In this document: positions 58,407 through 64,000 of the stretch, one piece after another | Position numbering within the stretch: the first letter of the stretch is position 1 | How the letters are laid out: every line of letters starts with the position of its first letter | Source: Neoarius graeffei | Taxonomy: Eukaryota; Chordata; Actinopteri; Siluriformes; Ariidae | Direction of reading: 5' to 3' | Assembly: GCF_027579695.1 (NCBI RefSeq) | Contig: NC_083577.1 | Coordinates: forward strand, 44,060,198-44,124,197 | DNA: 64,000 nucleotides | Position numbers and translations under genes: made by a program | The notes under the pieces: generated by a model | The model's input: the letters and a program-made list of their open reading frames with translations, nothing else | Told to the model about the DNA's origin: nothing | Databases searched by the model: none

Positions 58407-58794
58407 TAACTCGTGGGGAGTTCCAGGTATTTATCCTCTAGTGGACCAAAAGCAAACCTAAGGAGAGTCGTTGAGGTCACATGGGTCATTGACATTCTCA
58501 GTCACCTTGTAGGTGTTAGGGTCACTGGAGGCTGGGTGTGAATGGTGTTAGCACCCTAGAGGGTCATTAGGGTGATCTGTGGGTCGTTGGCTCTCTCTGT
58601 CATCATGTGAGTTATTGAAGTCAACCGAGTATTGATATGGATGTGTGTTCAGTTTTCTGGGAAGTGTGCCAAGGACTGTATTGTAGATGGCTGATAAGTG
58701 GTGTCTCAGACCACCTCCTCTGTTCAGCAATGGTCATTCCAGGTTGACGAAGATGGCTTCTTTTACTCTCTTTCAAACTACTGGTCTTCTCTGG

Positions 58795-59537
58795 CTAGAA
58801 TGCGTACATTGCAGTCCTGAAATGGTGTCCTTTGTTATTGAGATGAAGATAGACTGCAGAGTCCTGGCCTGAGGAACTGGCTCTCCTGTGCTGAGCCATG
58901 CACTTGTGAAGTGGTTGTTTCATTTCTCCAATGTACAGGTCTGCGCATTCGTCACTGCATTGAATTGCGTACACTACGTTGTCCTGTTTGTGTCTGGGTA
59001 TTCTGTCCTTAGGGTGGACCAATTACTGGGTCTGAAGTGTACAGGGATGTTGTGTTTGTAGAAGATCGTCCTGAGTTTCTCAGATGGTCCAGAAATGTAG
59101 AGAATGACAATGTTCTTGTGTTTGTTGCTGTTTTCCTCCCTGTCTGTTATGTTTCTTTTTCTGGTCTTGACAAAAGCCCAATTGGGATACCTGCACTTCT
59201 GAAGTGCTTCCTTGAAGTGTTTTTGCTCCTTCTCTTTTCCCTCTGCCATTGTAGGAATGTTCTGAGCCCTGTGATGTAAGGTCCTAATGACCCCCAATTT
59301 GTGTTCCAGTGGGTGGTGAGAGTTGAACAGTAGGTACTGGTCTGTGTATGTGGGTTTCCTGTAGACCTCGATGCTAAGGCTTCTGTTTTGTTCAATGTGC
59401 ATGCTGAAGTCCAAAAAGGCTAGGTTGTTTTCATTGACGTCCTCCTGAGTGAACTTGATGTTGATATCCACTGCATTGATGTGTTCTGTGAAGGCTTCCA
59501 CCTTATGAGTTTTGATTTTTACCCAGGTGTCATCCAC
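58795..59537 (-). pseudogene. Penelope-like RT C-terminus and GIY-YIG endonuclease
   Basis: From 59537: AVDINIKFTQEDVNENNLAF, LDFSMHIEQNRSLSIEVYRK, PTYTDQYLLFNSHHPLEHKL (RT thumb region). A frame change then leads to NVVYAIQCSDECADLYIGEM and KQPLHKCMAQHRRA, the GIY-YIG nuclease of Penelope-like elements. 5' truncated: RT motifs A-C are missing. Confidence 0.82.
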
Positions 59538-59810
59538 ATACCTGAACCAGTGGCTCGGAGCAACTCAAAAAGAGGTCAAAGCTTTGTTCTCCACTTCCTC
59601 CATGGAGGAAGTGGAAAACAAAGCCTTGACCACTTTTTGTGTCAATGACCCGCGTGACCTCAATGACTCTCCTTAGGTTTGCTTTTGGTCCACTAGAGGA
59701 TAAATACCTGGAACTCCCCACTAGTCGGACAGAACTGAAGAAGCCTTTTGGATGAGAGGTGAAACATCTTCAAGAATTTCAAGCAAGTCCAGTTGCCTTC
59801 TTTAGGACCT

Positions 59811-60189
59811 ATGGTTTACGATGAGCTGGATGACTGAGAACCTTCACAGACAATGCTCAAAAGCTTTATGTGGTTTAATTAAAACAATTATGCAAAGGAG
59901 AGTGGGCTAGAATTCCTCCAAAATTATGTGAAAGAAGGATATCCTGTTAACAGAAGTGTTTGGTTATAGTTGTTGCTGCTGGCTATTAAATTTAGGGAGC
60001 AATTACTTTTTCACAGGTGATATAGGTGTTATATAATCTTTTCCTTCAATAAATGAAATGATCATTTAAAACTATTTTGTGTTTTCTCATTTCCTGCTTA
60101 TTATATATTGCTTTTTGTCTGAGGATCTGAAACCATGTAGTGTGACAAATGTGCAAAAATACTGGAAATCAGGAGGTGGGCAAATAGTC
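59811..60189. other. Spacer, no gene seen
   Basis: AT-rich; no recognisable genes or repeat ends. Confidence 0.4.
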
Positions 60190-60450
60190 AAATCAAGTTA
60201 ATTTATTTGTATCATGCTTTTAACAATGGACATTGTTGCAAAGCAGCTTTACAGAAAAATAAAGATTTTAATCAAATGAACTAATAAATTTATCCCTAAT
60301 GAGCAAGCCTGAGGCAGCAGTAGCAAGAAAAATCTCCCTGAAACCTTGACAGGAACCAGATTCAAAACGGAAACCATCCTCATTTGAGTGATAACAGACA
60401 GCATGATTATGAATAACTTGCTTCTATAAGTGTGTCCTATATGGTCAAAA
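60190..60450 (+). repeat. Common teleost interspersed repeat, fragment
   Basis: Contains CTTTTAACAATGGACATTGT, AAAGCAGCTTTACAGAAA, GAGCAAGCCTGAGGC and CTTGACAGGAACCAGA, the pattern of a widespread fish repeat of unclear class. No ORF. Confidence 0.55.
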
Positions 60451-61584
60451 AGAGCAATTGTGTAATCAGGAAATTCATTATAGTTTTGACATGAAGTCTA
60501 TTTTACTGAAGTTATCAGCTGTTCATTGATGGAGACTTGAGTGCAAAACTGTTCGACAACTGCAGTTCAAACGTTATCATGGTCATTGTAGTCTTAAGCC
60601 ATTGTAGAAAACTGTTTGTATTAAGTGTTCAGAGCCATCCAAATGCATGTTTAGACTGTCCATATGGAGCCATCCTTGCAGGAGCGAAGTGATGAGAACT
60701 CCAACCAGAAGTTAGGGCATCAGGATGGATCAGTCAGGTCCGAAGAGCAAGAGGTCAGCAACAGTGGTGACAGAGAGAGACAGAGAAAAAAATGATTGAT
60801 AGGTATGCCATAGGTATCGCCTAATGGTGAAGAACAGAGTACACTGTGCACTGAGTGAAAGCAGGGAATCCAACAAGACTCACTATGACAGCATAACTAA
60901 AAGGGAGAGCCAGAAGGTAACACAGACATGAGGGAGCCCTGGGACATAAAGTGGCCAACCACTCCACTGTTCACAAATCTGAAAATATAGTATTTAGTGT
61001 TTCATGGCACTGTAACTTAGAACTTTATATTTTTAGTGATGCCATAGTTGATTTGAAATGTGTGTTGAGAAGGTAGAGTACTTTCAGGTAAAGATTGCTA
61101 CTGATGCTTTTTTTTTTCCTCTCAAGTTGACATCTCGTGACATCTTGAAACCTCATTTAAAGACTGTTACAAGAATGTGTCCAATTTTGTTGGGTTGTTT
61201 CAGGTAGTCTATACTTCACCATGGACAAGCATATTCAGTCTTAAAGACTTGTTCGCTGCCCATTTAAAGGAAACGTTCACATTCTTGAAAACATATTTAC
61301 TTCAATGGTCTATAAAAGCAACACAACACACAAAAAATGGCATCATATCTCTGTCCACATTTAAATCATGTAAAGTTATTGTCTATGATTAAAAATGAAA
61401 CACACTTTCAATAATTCCTTTATATAGCATGTTGACAGGACTGTGTGTGTGTAAAATCTGCAGCAGTTAAGGCCAATTATAAACAGCAGTTTTTACCTTG
61501 ACTTGTTCACCTTTTACATACACAGTGCTGTCATCAAAAATATGCTGCCAAGGCTTATATTGTTTTGACCACTAGGAGCCTATA
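60451..61584. other. Spacer, no gene seen
   Basis: No coding sequence recognised; short ORFs such as 61177-61392 have no family resemblance. Confidence 0.4.
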
Positions 61585-61740
61585 CTAGTGCATCTCAAAA
61601 ATTAGAATTTTGTGAAAAAGTTTTTTTTTTCATAACTTAATTCAAAAAGGTAAACTTTCATATATTCTATATTCACTACATGTAAAGTGAAATATTTCAG
61701 GGCTTTTTTTAAATTTTATTTTGATGATTAATGCTTATCT
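61585..61740 (+). mobile_element. Solitary Tc1-like end (same family as 33484)
   Basis: TAGTGCATCTCAAAAATTAG and the following TGTGAAAAAGTT match the start of the split Tc1 at 33484. No internal or right-hand part follows. Confidence 0.65.
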
Positions 61741-61869
61741 ATCACTCTGGCATATCACTACAGTGACATGGTTGCTCTTACGGATCCAGCCATCAAAGGT
61801 TCAAGGGAAAAATTACAATAGTGGTTTCCCCATTGGCTTCTACTGGATTATTATAGAGGTTTGCTCATC

Positions 61870-62350
61870 TCAACCACTCACACACTTTCACACCTATCGG
61901 CAATTTAGAGTAGCCAGTTAACCTAATCGCATGTTTTTGGATGGTGGGGGCAGGGGTGCAGAGCCGATGTCAGGATTGGGGGGGACACAAAAGTGATTTT
62001 TTTTGCCCATATGCAACTCATACCATGCAACCATAAATCATAACTTCGTAGAGGCTCGCCACATCATTCAAAAAGTACTGCACAGGGAATCATTTGTCTG
62101 AGAATACATTTGTTTGTACAATTTTTAATAATTTAGGGGATTTTTATTGGGGGGTATGTTTTTCAGAAATTGGGGGGGTCATGTCCCCCCCGGGATCTGC
62201 ACCCATGGGTGGGGGAACCGGAGCACCCAGGGGAAATCCATGCAGACAAGGGGAGAACATGCAAACTCCATACAGAAAGGCCCCTGTTGACTGTGAGGTT
62301 CAAACCTGGAATCTTCTTGCTGTGAGGTGACAGTGCTAACCACTGCAATA
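61870..62350 (-). mobile_element. tRNA-headed SINE, copy 4, partial and interrupted
   Basis: Minus-strand head and middle match the family (GGAGAACATGCAAACTCCAT, CTTCTTGCTGTGAGGTGACA), but the tail is missing. A small hAT-like element splits it at 61951-62207. Confidence 0.75.
61951..62207. mobile_element. Small hAT-like MITE inside the SINE
   Basis: Ends CAGGGGTGCAGAGCC and complement of CATGGGTGCAGATCC, flanked by a perfect 8-base GGTGGGGG (61943-61950, 62208-62215). Non-coding. Confidence 0.82.
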
Positions 62351-62399
62351 CTATGGATTATGGTTAGTTGTTTTTTTTTTCTTTTTTATCAGACATCTA

Positions 62400-63245
62400 G
62401 TTTTTAGGTTTGTTTACCTGACATGTTTCGACGTACGACTGTCGTCTTCCTCAGAGTGTCACCGGATGTTATTGGTGACACATCTTTTATCAGCTGATGT
62501 TTCCGAAGGCGTGGCCTTCCTGTCTGGTTTGACAGGTCGGTCACACCTTCTACTGTCTGTTCATCCCCTGCAAGATGGCACTCCAGGTATGGGAGAGCAT
62601 GTATGCTCCCTCATCCCGGTTGATGGTCCTCGGGCTTCGCTTACGGATCTCCATGACCTCCCTGATCCAGCGCTGATGTTTGTTATCTTCTGTGCGGATG
62701 ACTCTGGCATTCCCCCAGTCCATAATATGATTTTCCCTTTTGCAGTGATCTGTTATAGCTGACTTATAATTTTCCTGTTGTGCCTTTTCTTTTATTGTTC
62801 GGGTTTGTCTTGTAGCTGTCTCCTTTTCGCACTCTTTCTTATGTTCATTTTTTCTTCTGTTGAAACTCCTTCCCTTCATGTGTGAATTTTACCGGCAATA
62901 TAAAATTCACACATGAAGAGGAAACGAAGCAGTCAATAGCATTTTTGGACTTAAAAATACATCACACAGAAGATGGGGACATCAAAATAAAAGTACACAG
63001 AAAACCCACACACACCAACCAATATTTAAACTGGACTTCCGAACACCCCATAATGCACAAAATATCTGTAGTTAGAACATTACATGAACGCGCAGCAATA
63101 ATTACAGATCCACAGGACAAAGAACAGGAGGAATAACATACAACACGCACTGAAGGCATGTCAATATTCACAATGGGCAATATCCAAAGGGGTGGAACAG
63201 GTTAAGAACAACAAAACACAGAAGAAAGAGAAAAAACAAACCAAC
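62400..63245. mobile_element. Penelope-like element 2, inverted internally
   Basis: The minus strand of 62550-62873 encodes a GIY-YIG C-terminus (AITDHCKRENHIMDWGNARV, RKRSPRTINRDEGAYMLSHT). The plus strand from 62902 encodes the RT end (IKFTHEEETKQSIAFLDLKI, KVHRKPTHTNQYLNWTSEHP), continuing in another frame (ALKACQYSQWAISKGVEQVK) to about 63240. The two parts face apart across a palindromic junction at 62874-62918. Confidence 0.82.
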
Positions 63246-64000
63246 TGTAACGGCCAAAGTAGAGTTCATATAGATGTGAATTACAATTTATGTTACATGG
63301 TATATATAATTTCATTTGAGTGTGTAATTTCATATAAGTAGTTTATGTCATGATTAAGATGATGAATAATATGTGACAAGGTTAAAAGAATTAGAATCAG
63401 AATTCATATGTTAAGAATTAGAACTGTCTCACGCTTCTTAAGAATTCATATGTGAAGAATTAGAACAAGAATTAGAACTGTCTCACACTTCTCAAGAATT
63501 AGAATTAGAAGTCATTCAGCTATATAAGAACGGTCTCGCGCTTCTCAGGGAGATCTCGAGAAGCCGTGGAAGCGAACAGTTTTTCTTACCTGACTCTCTG
63601 ACTCTCTGACACTCTGATATTTACTCACCGACTCTCTGCATCTTAGAACCTTTGTAATAGTTAAACGAGGATTAAAGTTCAACTTTCAAGACGTTTCCAG
63701 TGGATTTATTGCAAGGCACACGGACACTGAGAGTGGAAACAGTTACTTTGGGACAGAGACTTCGTCAGCGTAAGCTATAGCACTTTTCTCAAGGTCTCAC
63801 TACGAACGAGCCTCTACATTAGTAAGAAAAACTTGCTTGACATCGGATTACAAAACGCTGGAGAGGTTCGCTGAAACTGGAAAGAAGATTCATCGAGGGA
63901 TTTACCGAGGGACTTCTGAACTTTCGCGATCGCGCGCTACACTCGTGGCTGGTGATTGACAAGTGGACGTGGCTGCAACGTGACTGTCGCAAGTGGAATC
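63246..64000 (+). mobile_element. Putative LTR and leader of another LTR element (runs off window)
   Basis: Begins TGTAACGGCCAAAG directly where the Penelope coding sequence is cut. It contains repeated AAGAATTAGAACTGTCTCAC units (63400-63510), a TATATAAGAACGG TATA-like box (about 63521), ATTAAAG (about 63671) and a possible LTR end GCAAGGCACA (about 63720). No coding frame in the remaining 280 bases. The superfamily is not assigned. Confidence 0.45.

Larger units (their letters stand above)
56720..59810 (-). mobile_element. Penelope-like element 1 with inverted termini
   Basis: The left part (56720-56797 and 58409-58510) and the right part (about 59620-59810) are inverted repeats containing AAGGCAACTGGACTT, TCTCATCC...GGCTTCTTCAG and GGAGTTCCAGGTATTTATCC. 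The minus strand encodes an RT C-terminus and a GIY-YIG endonuclease. It is interrupted by a Tc1-type element at 56800-58406. Confidence 0.8.

Noticed and set aside
59725-59780. Hammerhead ribozyme in the Penelope terminus (GGATGAGAGGTGAAAC)
   Set aside because: The required CUGAUGA core is not intact (the base after C is G rather than U) and stem II is not convincing. A structure search could overturn this.

Overview
This 64 kb window looks like teleost fish chromosomal DNA. It is packed with fish-type transposable elements (Tc1/mariner, hAT, PIF/Harbinger-like and Kolobok-like DNA transposons, several LINEs, Penelope-like elements, Ty3/Gypsy-type LTR elements and tRNA-headed SINEs). It also carries one interrupted host gene with vertebrate splice signals. 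The precise order or species cannot be fixed from the sequence alone.

Host gene: an apparently intact NXPE family gene (neurexophilin plus PC-esterase domains, NXPE3-like) lies on the + strand in five coding exons (11748-11851, 50320-51089, 51266-51336, 53531-53722, 53858-54411). The exons join in phase to 559 codons plus stop. All junctions have AG/GT splice signals. The first exon supplies the signal anchor and is separated from the second by about 38.5 kb of nested mobile DNA. The only other host-like coding sequence is a short exon-1-like fragment of an alpha-L-fucosidase (30248-30526).

Layout. 1-6284: a minus-strand LTR retroelement with an intact gag, an in-frame TGA followed by CTAG, and an uninterrupted protease-RT frame running off the left edge. 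6382-10594: a SINE, a Kolobok-like element carrying THAP remnants and a hairpin, and a Tc1 element. 11748-11851: NXPE exon 1. 12397-25352: LINE-A (minus strand), split by a solo LTR and by a complete insertion of LINE-B (14545-24166). LINE-B is itself broken by three TTA/TCA-flanked DNA elements and a long non-coding repeat. 25353-29710: a decayed Ty3/Gypsy element. 30248-33076: the fucosidase fragment, LTR-like DNA and a Tc1-type element. 33484-43060: one Tc1 copy cut in three by hAT elements (themselves nested, with a LINE inside) and by LINE-C. 43518-49426: a SINE, a hAT copy, a TTA-flanked MITE, and a hAT element with a TTF-type zinc finger and an internal SINE. 50320-54411: NXPE exons 2-5. 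54416-55236: a mariner element starting four bases after the NXPE stop codon, with a SINE inside it. 55393-64000: a SINE, two Penelope-like elements, a second Tc1-type copy and the start of another LTR-like element.

Many insertions show exact target-site duplications, so their order can be read directly. This is the strongest signal in the window. The most unusual coding features are the UGA-CUAG gag/pol junction and the apparent tandem retropepsin domains of the left-edge retroelement.
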